The notes below the pieces were generated by a model. It saw only the letters and a list, made by a program, of their open reading frames with translations, was not told the origin of the DNA and made no database searches. DNA of 16,276 bases from CAVRZY01 sp963725415 (lineage in GTDB: Bacteria; Acidobacteriota; Terriglobia; Bryobacterales; Bryobacteraceae), in NCBI GenBank assembly GCA_963725415.1, contig CAVRZY010000252.1, forward strand, positions 1 to 16,276. The letters run 5' to 3'. How positions within the stretch are numbered: position 1 is the stretch's first letter; every line of letters starts with the position of its first letter. The translations under genes were made by a program, and so were the position numbers. This document shows, piece by piece, positions 7,403 through 14,855 of this stretch.

Positions 7403-9016
7403 GGGCCTGGTCCTCCTTGTCCGGAAGGGGCTCGCCGCGCAAGTCGGTGGGCCGCTCGGCTTCTCCCTTCATGACCAGAGCGTTGCCCACCAGCTCGTGC
7501 ACGCCGGCCACCTCGACGCCGGGGACCCAGTACTCGAGCAGGCCGGGCAGGGTGGCCTTGTCGATGGCGCAGATGCAGGTCAGCAGGTTCACGCCGAAGC
7601 TGGTCCTTGACGTAGCTTGACGGCGTTGGCGCGCGGGAAGCCGCCGCGCAGCCGCATCTCGAGGTTCTCGTCGGTGCCCAGGCCGGAGCCGCTGCCGCAG
7701 CAGAAGGTCTGCTCGCGGATGGTGTTCTCGGGCATCTCGTGGAAGTGGTTGCAGACGTTGCGGAGGATGTAGCGCGGCTCCTCGAACAGCCCCATGGCCC
7801 GCGGCGGTGTTGCAGGAGTCGTGGAAGGTCACGTTCCAGTGGTCGTTGCGGCTGGGGTCGAGCTTCAGCTTGTTGTGCTTGATCAGGTCGGCGGTGAACT
7901 CGCAGATGTGGACCATCTTGGTGGAGCGGGCGTTCTCGAAGCGGGTCCCGGTGATGGGCGAGACCGGCACTTCCAGGAAGTCCGCCGGGCCGTTCATGGT
8001 GTCCATGTACTGGTGGAGGACCCGCCACATGTGGCCGCACTCGCCGCCGATGATCCACTTCACCCCCAGCCGCTTGGCTTCGGCATAGATCTTGGCGTTG
8101 AGCCGCTTCATCAGCTCGTGCGGAGTGAGAACAGGCCGAAGTTGCCGCCCTCGGAGGCGTAGGCGCTGAAGGTGTAGTCCAGCCCGATCTCGTGGAAGAG
8201 CATCAGGTAGCCGAGCAGGGTGTAGTAGTGCGGGGTGGCGAAGTAGTCGGCGGAGGGCACGACGAACAGGATCTCGGCGCCCTTCTTGTTGATGGGGGCT
8301 TCGACGCGGATGCCGGTGAGCTCCTCGAGCTCGTCCACGGCGAAATCGATCGATGTCCTTGAAGCCGTGCGGCTGGACGCCGAGGTGGTTGCCGGTGCGG
8401 AAGCAGTTGGCCGCCGGCTCGAGGACCCAGTTGATGTTGCAGCCCACCAGGTTGAGCAGCTCGCGGCCGATCATGGTGATCTCGGCGGTGTCGATGCCGT
8501 AAGGGCAGAACACCGAGCAGCGGCGGCACTCGGTGCACTGGTAGAAGTAGTAGAACCACTCCTTGATGACGTCCTGCGGTGAGGTCCCGCGCCCCGGCCA
8601 GTCTGCCGAAGAGCCTGCCCGGCCGTGGTGAAGTAGCGGCGGTAGACCGAGCGGATCAGCTCGGCGCGCAGCACGGGCATGTTCTTGGGGTCGCCGGAGC
8701 CGATGTAGAAGTGGCACTTGTCGGCGCAGGCCCCGCAGCGCACGCAGATGTCCATGAAGAGCCGGAAGGAGCGGAACTTCTCCAGCCGCTCCTTCATCCC
8801 GTCGAGGATGATCTGCTTCCAGTTGGGCGGGAGCTTCCAGTCCTGGTCGAAGGGCTGCCACTCGCGCGGGTTGGGCAGGCCCAGGTACTCGAGGTTCTTG
8901 GGCGTGGCGCTGTAGCAAAAGATCCCCTTGCGGAACTCGACGGCCGGATCCATCCAGTCCTTCTTGGGGGGCCGGTAGTCGATCTGAACGAGTTCCTGGG
9001 GTTTTAGAGCCGCCAT
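7395..9016 (-). CDS. dsrK: DsrK, HdrD-like iron-sulfur catalytic subunit (multiple frameshifts)
   Basis: DsrK is the cytoplasmic heterodisulfide-reductase-like subunit thought to act on DsrC trisulfide. The start MAALKPQELVQIDYRPPKKD at 9016 has GGGAGG 9 nt upstream. Two ferredoxin-type sets are seen: CVRCGACADKCHFYIG and CTECRRCSVFCPYG. Later come WIIGGECGHMWRV, FHDSCNTAA and FCCGSGSGLGTDE, the cysteine-rich CCG-type regions of HdrB/HdrD that hold the catalytic cluster. The C-terminus is PLPDKEDQAHA. About seven single-base breaks occur near 8617, 8580, 8350, 8127, 7798, 7616 and 7603; for example, deleting one C in ATCGATCGATTTC restores KDIDDFAVDELEEL. Total length of about 540 codons is as expected. 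The end overlaps dsrJ. Identity is secure, while the sequence as given is broken. Confidence 0.92.
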
Positions 9017-9055
9017 GGGCTAGCTGCCTCCCGCGGCGGCGCAAGTTCGGGGCGG

Positions 9056-9263
9056 GGTCGGAGACCTGCCCCACCTGGGGGTGTATACATGGTGAGAAGT
9101 TCGCCGGGCTGGAGCCCGGCGGCAGGCTGAAAGCCTGACCCCACTCAAACCGCATTCATCCCTCGGGCAGGTCGGAGACCTGCCCCACTTGGGGGTGTAG
9201 ACATGGTGAGAACTTCGCCGGGCTGGAGCCCGGCGGCAGGCTGAAAGCCTGACCCCACTCAAA
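9056..9263. repeat. Two tandem copies of a 114-bp-period repeat
   Basis: The dsrM-dsrK gap contains two nearly identical units, 9056-9149 and 9170-9263, 114 bp apart. Each holds three small palindromes: GGTC-GGA-GACC, a 9-bp-arm hairpin CGCCGGGCT-GG-AGCCCGGCG, and CAGGCT-GAA-AGCCTG. Differences between units are few (such as CACCTGG against CACTTGG, TATACAT against TAGACAT). The spacers also share CATTCATC. The stretch has no plausible gene; the long frame across it continues from dsrM in the wrong phase. Confidence 0.85.
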
Positions 9264-9294
9264 GAGTATTCATCTCCCAGGGGAGAACTTCGCA

Positions 9295-10289
9295 CTAGTC
9301 CCCCTCCAGCGGCAGGCCGGCTGCTTTGATCTTGTCGTGGAACTCGTCTTCCCATTCCTGGTAGGTGTGGACCTTGACGGGGTAGTTCCAGGGGTTGACG
9401 TGGCGTCTCATGCGGTTGTTGTTGGCCAGGTTTCGGGTGGGGCTGAGGAAGACGCCGGCCATGTGCATCAGCTTGCTGAAGGGGAAGTAGGCGAGGAGCA
9501 CACTCAGCAGAAGCAGGTGCACGAAGAAGAGCGCCCCGATGGTCTCGGGCACGATGGGCGAGAAGGTCACCAGGCCCATGGCGAAGTGCTTGATGTCCAC
9601 CATGTTGACCTTGGTGAAATAGCGCATCCAGGACGCCAGAGATGGCAAGGCCGAGCAGGAGGAAAAGGGCGAAATAGTCGGTGAACAGGGAGATGTAGCG
9701 GATCTGCGGGTCCTTCAACCTCCTCAGCAGGAGATAAGCCAGGGCCGCCAGGATGACGACGTCGGTGAGGTAAAGGACGGGTGCGCCGACCTGGAAGAAG
9801 CCGTCCAACTCCTGAAGGGCGAGGACAAAGCCGGGGATGGGCTCCAGGAAGAAACGCAGGTGCCGGAGAAAAATGACGAGGAAGGACCAATGAAAGGCCA
9901 GCGCGCCCAGCCAGAGGAACTTCTGTTCCCCGTAGATCAGCCTGGGGCCTTCGCGGAGCTCCACCTTGGTATTGCGGAACAGGGAGCGGAACAGAAGGAT
10001 CTCCAAGCGCCATCCTGGCGATGACGCCCAGGGTGGTGAAGGGGCTTTCGAGCCAGCCGCCTTTGATCCAGGGAAGGGATTTCTGCTGGCCGCAGGTGGT
10101 GGGGATGCGGAAGGGCACTGGGGAGCGCGCCCACTGGATGACGCGGTAGGCCAGGCCCAGGAGGAAGGTGGCGATAGCCGCGTAGGGCAGGATGACGCCG
10201 AATAGCGTGCGCAGGCCGGCGGCCTGCCCTCCCACAAGAGCCAGCGCCACGAGGAGCAGAACGGCGGCGAGGGAATAGAGGGCGTTCAT
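9295..10289 (-). CDS. dsrM: DsrM, membrane cytochrome b subunit (two frameshifts)
   Basis: DsrM is the haem b, NarI-like membrane subunit that pairs with DsrK. The protein starts MNALYSLAAVLLLVALALVG at 10289 and carries the DsrM-typical TTCGQQKSLPWIKGGWLESP. Membrane helices with likely haem-ligand histidines follow: FHWSFLVIFLRHLRFFLEP and FFVHLLLLSVLLAYFPFSK, then LMHMAGVFLSPTRNLANNN and a cytoplasmic tail, WEDEFHDKIKAAGLPLEGD. Two single-base breaks lie near 10008 (removing one G gives RMALEILLFRSLF) and near 9631 (removing one base gives ISGVWMRYFTKVN). Corrected length is about 330 residues, normal for DsrM. Its ATG overlaps the stop of the RsbRD-domain gene as ATGA. It is separated from dsrK by a repeat-filled gap. 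Confidence 0.93.
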
Positions 10290-10817
10290 GGGTCATCTTC
10301 TCGGGGACTGGCAGCCTTGTCAGGCGGCAGAACCGGCTGGAAGCCTGTTCCCACTTCGTGCATTTTCTCCAGGAGGTACAGGCGGCGGTGGGCTTCGCCG
10401 AGCTTGATCTCATGGAGTTTTTCGCGGCACTCGATGTAGAGATCAAAGCCGCGCAGCGCCAGCTCGTCGATGCGGGCTTCCAGGACGGCGCGCTGGTCCG
10501 GGTCGGAAAGGTGTTCGCGGAGGAGGTTCTTCAGCAGGAAAACGAAGGCCAGCGCCTGGCTGGGGGTGAAGTCCTGGACGGCGCGAATGCGCACGATCTC
10601 CTCCAGCGCGGGCGTGATTCTGGCAGCGTCCATGTCCCCGAGGAGCTGGTCGAAGAGACAGGAAGCCCCTGCTGGATGGCGTGGCCGACGGGGTTGCGGA
10701 AGGGGTCCTTCTCCTGGAGCAGGAACCGGAGGCCTCGGCGGGATAGGTCCGCAAAGTCCGGGCCAGCCACTCCTCGAGGATGGCGTTGCGGGACAAGCTG
10801 AAGCTTGTCCGGCTCAT
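10286..10817 (-). CDS. RsbRD N-terminal-domain protein associated with dsr genes (two frameshifts)
   Basis: The protein reads MSRTSFSLSRNAILEEWLAR, then RTYPAEA, RFLLQEKDPFRNPVGHAIQQ, LFDQLLGDMDAARITPALEE and IVRIRAVQDFTPSQALAFVF. This matches the pattern of the RsbRD N-terminal (RsbT co-antagonist) domain, a globin-like helical sensor fold found near dsrM in other sulfite-reductase clusters as I recall it. Breaks lie near 10730 and 10660. The start ATG (10817) overlaps the dsrC stop as GTATGA, and the stop overlaps the dsrM start, so it sits tightly between them. The last ~20 residues (GTGFQPVLPPDKAASPREDD) appear to come from a repeat related to the 9.1-kb copies. No STAS or kinase domain is attached. 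Function is unknown; a sensory or regulatory role is inferred from the family. Confidence 0.75.
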
Positions 10818-11130
10818 ACGCAGCCGGTCGGCTTCGGCAGGCCGGCCAGCTTGCAGGCCCCCTTGGCCGGCCCGGAAGGGAACATCTCGTAGATCTCGTT
10901 CAGCTTGAAGCCGGTTTCCTTGCACAGCTTCCGGATCATCGGGGCGATGCCGAACTGCAGGTAGTAGTTGCGCAGATAGTTGATGACCTTCCAGTGGTTG
11001 TCGGTCAGCTCGCGACGCCTTCGGTGGTGGCGAAGTCCATGGCCACGGCCTGGTTCCAGATGGCAGGGTCCTCAAGGAAGCCGTCTTCATCCACTTCGTA
11101 ACATCGTCCGCTGACTTCGAAAGTCGGCAC
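10814..11130 (-). CDS. dsrC: DsrC sulfur-carrier protein (one frameshift)
   Basis: DsrC is the physiological partner of DsrAB and carries the sulfite-derived sulfur as a trisulfide. It starts at a GTG (11130) with AGGAG about 8 nt upstream: MPTFEVSGRCYEVDEDGFLE, then DPAIWNQAVAMDFATTEG. After a single-base break near 11017, the frame resumes as RELTDNHWKVINYLRNYYLQ, FGIAPMIRKLCKETGFKLNE and ends GACKLAGLPKPTGCV. Both functional cysteines are present, the last at the penultimate position and the other 11 residues earlier, the layout of true DsrC rather than TusE-only paralogs. Corrected length is about 105 residues. The reading frame upstream joins dsrL without a stop (see dsrL). Confidence 0.95.
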
Positions 11131-11156
11131 AGTTTCGACTCCTCTCTTGTACAGCC

Positions 11157-12820
11157 TCAAATCATCGATGTAGCCGCAAGGGCACTCTTCGGCGCACTTC
11201 TTGCACCCGTTGCAGACTTCCAGCTTGATCTTGTAGTGCTCGCCCTTGGGCAGCTTGACGAAGCAGCTTGTTGGTGCAGTACATCCAGCAGGTCTCGCAG
11301 TCCATGCACATGCCGCAGGACATGCAGCGCTTGGCTTCCTCGAGCGCCTCCTCCTCGGACAGGCCGAGCTCGATTTCGGTGTCCAGGTCGCGCTGGTCCA
11401 CGGGAACGTGCGGCGCGCTCGTGGCGGGCGCTTCCTTGTACCAGCCGAGCTTCATCTTTTCCGGGGTGATGGGCGGCGGCAGCAGCGGCTTTTCGAGCGT
11501 GCGCGCCGCGGAAGCGGGCGTCGATGGCTTCGGCGGCGAAGCGGCCCTGGGCGATGGCGATGGTCACCAGACCCGAGCTCGACATCGTCGCCGCCCGCGT
11601 AGACGCCGCTCGATCTTGGTGGCTCCCCAGTCGTCGGTCTTGATCCAGTCCTTGCCCTCGTGCAGGCCGCGAACCCGTCGAAATCCGGCTCCTGGCTGAT
11701 GGCGGCGATGATGGCGGTGGCCTCGAGGTCGAATTCCGAGCCGGGCTTGGGCACGGGCCGCGGCCGGCCGGAGGCGTCCGGCTCGCCCAGTTCCATGCGG
11801 ATGCAGCGCATGCCCACGGCGAGGCCGTCGCTGCGCAGGATCTCGACCGGCGCGGCCAGGAACTCGATGGTGACGCCTTCTTCCAGCGCGCCCTCGATCT
11901 CCGGCTTGATGGCGGGCATCTCCGCGCGGGTGCGGCGGTAGAGGATGGTGACCTCGGCGCCCAGCCGCTTGCTGACCCGGGCCGCGTCGATGGCCGTATC
12001 GCCGCCGCCGATCACGATGACCTTGTCGCCCACCTCGACCGTCTCGCCGCAGTTGGCCCGGTTGAGAAACTCGGTCCCGGTGAAGACATTGGGCGCATCT
12101 TCGCCCGGCACCCCCAGCTTGAGGCCCTTGTGCGCGCCGATGCCCACGAAGACGGCCTGGTACTCGCTGCCGCAGCTGCTCGAGGGAGATGTCCTTGCCG
12201 ACGATGAAGTTGCACTTCAGCTCGACGCCCAGATCCAGGATTCGCTGGATCTCGGCATCCAGCACTTCCCGCGGGCAGGCGGTAGCGCGGGATGCCATAG
12301 CGCAGCATGCCGCCGGGCTGGCTGAAGGCCTCGAAGACCGTCACCGGATAGCCGCGCCGCGCAAGCTGGTAGGCGCAGGAGAGGCCCGCCGGACCGGCGC
12401 CGACCACGGCCACTTTCTCCGGGCGCTTCTCCTCGGTGAGCTTGGAGAGCTTCAGGTTCTTGGCGATGCCGAAGTCGCCGATGAAACGCTCCAGCGCGTT
12501 GATCGCGACGGCACCTTCCTTGGCCGTGCGGTTGCAGGCCTCTTCGCAGGGATGCGGGCAGACCCGCCCGCAGACCGCCGGAAACGGATTGCGCTCGACG
12601 ATCTTCTGCCAGGCGATCTCGAAGGCCTGCTCGTTGGTCCGGCCGTAGGCTTCGGCCTGGGCGATGGTGGTGAGCCAGCCGCGGATATCGGTGCCGCTGG
12701 GGCAGTTCCCGATGCACGGCGGCGTCTTCGGGGCATACCTGGGCGCAGCGGGCTGATCTCGGCCCCCGCCGCACCACCGCCTTGATGATCGGTTTCTTTG
12801 ACTTCTTTGAAAAGTCCCAT
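11157..12820 (-). CDS. dsrL: DsrL, NAD(P)H-oxidising iron-sulfur flavoprotein (multiple frameshifts)
   Basis: DsrL is a glutamate-synthase-small-subunit-like flavoprotein that links DsrAB to NAD(P)H. Reading from ATG 12820: MGLFKEVKETDHQGGGAAGA, then KTPPCIGNCPSGTDIRGWL and CGRVCPHPCEEACNR (N-terminal [4Fe-4S] domain), EKVAVVGAGPAGLSCAYQLA (FAD loop), VGDKVIVIGGGDTAIDAARV (NAD(P)H loop), GVYAGGDD, and a C-terminal ferredoxin part with CMSCGMCMDCETCWMYC and CNGCKKCAEECPCGY. This cysteine-rich extension separates DsrL from ordinary GltD. About eight single-base breaks lie near 12738, 12270, 12172, 11668, 11611, 11573, 11508 and 11266. In the frame of the last cysteines there is no stop before dsrC; 11157 is the nearest stop, in another frame. 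The true end is therefore uncertain. GGAG lies close to the ATG. Confidence 0.9.
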
Positions 12821-12847
12821 GACTCCGATTCTCAGCTTCCAACTAAG

Positions 12848-12962
12848 GTGGCGCGGGCTTCAGCCTGCCGAGCCGGCACTCATGCCGGCTCTTGAGCGGC
12901 GTGGAAAAGCCAGCGGAAGCGCCGAGATGAGTCTCGGCGCGGCAGGCAAGGTGCCGCGCCAC
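12848..12962. repeat. Palindrome-rich intergenic repeat between dsrB and dsrL
   Basis: A 115-bp block bounded by GTGGCGCGG (12848-12856) and its exact reverse complement (12954-12962). Inside are two perfect hairpins with 9-bp arms and 4-bp loops: GAGCCGGCA at 12870-12878 paired with 12883-12891, and GCGCCGAGA at 12919-12927 paired with 12932-12940. The end motif and hairpin style match the inner part of the 6815-6997 element, so both probably belong to one repeat family. Nothing gene-like lies in the 171-nt gap. Confidence 0.75.
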
Positions 12963-12991
12963 ATCGGAATTTGTCACTCGATTCTGCGAGC

Positions 12992-14083
12992 CTATTGAAA
13001 CCGGATATGCGTGGACCGGGCGTAGGTCAGGCCCGCGTGCTTGAAGTCGTCGATGTGGTAGCGGGTGAACTCGATGCCGGTCAACTGGAAGAATTTCGGC
13101 CAGCCGATGCGCTCGATCCACTCGCCCAGGCGCTCGAACTTGCGTGCGTTCTGGGCGTAAACGTTCACGATGTTGACGACGGCGTCCACCACCTCAGGCC
13201 AGCGCGGCGGGTTGTTGGGGAGGAACGGGATGGCCAGCTTGGTGAACTTCGGCGCGGTGCGGGCGTTGCTCACCTTCCCGCCCACCCAGATCGAAATGCC
13301 GTCGTTCTCAGGGTCGTTCATGGGCATGGCCGGGCAGACCGTGTAGCAGTTGCCGCAAAACATGCACTGGTCTTCCACCACCTCGACCGACTGCTTGCCA
13401 TCCACGGTGGCGGGCCGGATGGCGCCGGTGGGGCAGGAGGCGATCAGAGTGGGAATCTCGCAGACCCTGGGCAGAATGTCGTGCATGATCTTCGGGGGCC
13501 GGCGGTGAATGCCCAGGATGGCGATGTCGGAGCAGTGCACGGCGCCGCACATGTTCAGACAGCAGGCCACCGCCAGGCGGAGCTTGGCCGGCAGATCCTC
13601 GTGCGTGAAGCGGTCGTAGAGAGCGTCCATGACGGACTTGACCATGCCGGAAGCGTCGGTGGCCGAGGAATGGCAGTGCACCCAGCCCTGGGTGTGGACG
13701 ACGTTGCTGATGGCGTTGTTGGTGCCCCCGACCGGGAAGCCGAGGGTCTGTAGCTCCTTCTTTAAAGGCTCGATGTTGGCCCGATCCTCGAACAGGAACT
13801 CGACGTTGTTCCGGCTGGTGAAGCGAAGGTACCCGCTGCAATACTTGTCGGCCAGGTCAGCGAACTGCCGGATGGTCTGAATGCTCAGCAGGCGCGGGGA
13901 GCCAGCCCGCACGGTGTAGATTTTGTCTCCCGATTCAGCCACGTGGCAGAGCACGCCGGGGGCCAGGGACTCGTGGTACTTCCACTGACCGTAGTTCTTC
14001 TTGATGAGGGGGTGAAGGAATTTCTCGTAGTGCGGCGGACCGATGTCGGTGATGCGTTTCGGTTTCACTGGCTGAGTTGACAT
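12992..14083 (-). CDS. dsrB: DsrB, dissimilatory sulfite reductase beta subunit
   Basis: An intact 363-residue DsrB, the beta subunit of the DsrAB enzyme that reduces sulfite (or acts in reverse). C137, C174, C175 and C179 form the C-X36-CC-X3-C set that binds the siroheme-coupled [4Fe-4S] cluster (VACCLNMCGAVHCSDIAILG). A ferredoxin insertion follows with C240, C243, C246 and C250 (CMFCGNCYTVCPAMP). SCPTGAI and FTSRNNVEF are further family motifs, and the C-terminus is GIEFTRYHIDDFKHAGLTYA. Start at 14083 has AAGGAGA about 8 nt upstream and lies 12 nt after the dsrA stop. Whether it belongs to the reductive or oxidative DsrAB branch needs a tree. The clean frame contrasts with dsrL and dsrK. 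Confidence 0.97.
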   Translation of the reverse strand: MSTQPVKPKRITDIGPPHYEKFLHPLIKKNYGQWKYHESLAPGVLCHVAESGDKIYTVRAGSPRLLSIQTIRQFADLADKYCSGYLRFTSRNNVEFLFEDRANIEPLKKELQTLGFPVGGTNNAISNVVHTQGWVHCHSSATDASGMVKSVMDALYDRFTHEDLPAKLRLAVACCLNMCGAVHCSDIAILGIHRRPPKIMHDILPRVCEIPTLIASCPTGAIRPATVDGKQSVEVVEDQCMFCGNCYTVCPAMPMNDPENDGISIWVGGKVSNARTAPKFTKLAIPFLPNNPPRWPEVVDAVVNIVNVYAQNARKFERLGEWIERIGWPKFFQLTGIEFTRYHIDDFKHAGLTYARSTHIRFQ

Positions 14084-14095
14084 GTTCGAGTCTCC

Positions 14096-14236
14096 TTACT
14101 TTTCCTGTTCGACCTGGAAGAAGATGTAGGGGTTGTCCCTGGGGGCAGCGATCATCTCGGGGGCCGGATCGAGGCCGATGGCGTCCAGGAAATTGGCCAT
14201 TCCGACGCGCTGGATCAGTTCACCGACGTTTGCGGC
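14096..14236 (-). pseudogene. dsrA: DsrA C-terminal fragment
   Basis: About 46 codons directly before dsrB read VGELIQRVGMANFLDAIGLD, then PAPEMIAAPRDNPYIFFQVE, then QEK and a TAA stop. The pattern (GELI.RVG...FL..IGL then PR.NPYI) and the position immediately upstream of dsrB fit the C-terminus of DsrA. Everything upstream, including all siroheme and ferredoxin cysteines, is absent. The sequence before it belongs to a different ORF that begins with a signal peptide. Either dsrA was truncated by a rearrangement or the contig is joined wrongly at about 14235-14250. Without an intact dsrA here, DsrB would have no partner from this locus. Confidence 0.75.
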
Positions 14237-14364
14237 GTAAATCCTTTTTCGATTGCCAGCGAACGAATCGCCTCTGCCTGTGCAGGAAGAATCTCCTCCT
14301 CTTGCGCAAAAGCCGTTAGTCCGATCACAAGGACTGCAACGGACATCAAGAAATACTTTTTCAT
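14215..14364 (-). CDS. Short signal-peptide ORF running into the dsrA fragment
   Basis: A 49-codon ORF starts at ATG 14364 with a strong AAAGGAGG about 7 nt upstream. It reads MKKYFLMSVAVLVIGLTAFA (a clear signal peptide), then QEEEILPAQAEAIRSLAIEK, GFTPQTSVN and stop. The head looks like the true start of a secreted protein; the tail overlaps the dsrA remnant in another frame, so the ORF is probably the 5' stump of a longer gene cut at the junction. Resemblance of AEAIRSLAIEKGFT to N-terminal regions of some secreted bacterial proteins is only suggestive. No function can be assigned. Confidence 0.55.
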   Translation of the reverse strand: MKKYFLMSVAVLVIGLTAFAQEEEILPAQAEAIRSLAIEKGFTPQTSVN

Positions 14365-14417
14365 AACTGCCTCCTTTGGTTTTGCGTACCTCTTTCTGGA
14401 ACAAACATAAACTATTT

Positions 14418-14446
14418 CTTATCCGGAATTGTCATGGAATTGTCAA
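14418..14446 (-). promoter_or_regulatory. Sigma70-like promoter
   Basis: On the minus strand, TTGACA (14446-14441) is a perfect -35 match, followed by a 17-bp spacer and GATAAG (14423-14418) as a 4-of-6 -10 element. It lies about 55 nt upstream of the signal-peptide ORF start in an AT-richer stretch. It would drive that ORF and, across the junction, the dsr genes. There is no second clear promoter between the dsr genes. Confidence 0.6.
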
Positions 14447-14576
14447 GGGGCGGTAAAAGAAAAATCTCCTGACGGATTGTTCGCAATTTTGCCATTCGCT
14501 TGTTCCTAAAGTGCCAAAATTGGGGAAGGATAGCAATGACACATTAATGTCATTTTGGTTACCTTGACTTCTGACA

Positions 14577-14855
14577 TTACTCCGCCGCATTGAATCCAAC
14601 GAGAAGAGTTACGGTGAAACTCTTCTTCTACAATGATGCGGCAATGTTGAAGGGAAAATTCAACGTCTCTGTCCGGGCGGTAATGCCGCCGGCCAGCACC
14701 AACCCGACTCCGCCGAGAGATATGTTTGGCCCAAATCCGATTTCTGTCCCTTTCGCCGTTCGGAAACCGATCAGCCAGCTGAGACTCGGGAGAAACACCC
14801 CTTGTTCGACGCCGACAACCAAGGGAACCCATTCGGAGAGCCCTGCGAAGCCGTC
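14577..14855 (-). pseudogene. C-terminal remnant of an unidentified, possibly beta-barrel, protein with in-frame amber stop
   Basis: One frame reads DGFAGLSEWVPLVVGVEQGV, then FLPSLSWLIGFRTAKGTEIG, FGPNISLGGVGLVLAGGITA, NFPFNIAASL, a TAG at 14628-14630, then KKSFTVTLLVGFNAAE and a TAA at 14577-14579. The Gly-rich, strand-like repeats and a closing TVTLLVGFN resemble the end of outer-membrane-type proteins, and the text after the amber codon looks like the natural end. No start or N-terminal portion is present; upstream the same frame is phosphoesterase sequence. It is therefore a broken fragment. The family is not identified with confidence. Confidence 0.45.

Noticed and set aside
7590..7625. 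Programmed frameshifting in dsrK
   Set aside because: Seven breaks in one gene, in different contexts and without slippery heptamers plus downstream structures, cannot be explained by recoding; indel errors fit better.
9056..9263. CRISPR-like array
   Set aside because: Only two units of 94 bp with a similar 20-bp spacer that itself is conserved, and no cas genes; this is a tandem duplication.
10791..10810. Perfect hairpin GGACAAGC-TGAA-GCTTGTCC at the start of the RsbRD gene
   Set aside because: It lies within coding sequence just after dsrC and has no U-tract; it might shape coupling but cannot be called a regulatory element from sequence alone.
14535..14554. Possible terminator or operator (AATGAC...GTCATT palindrome)
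   Set aside because: The arms are short, there is no T-run, and it is AT-rich by composition; evidence is too weak to list as a site.
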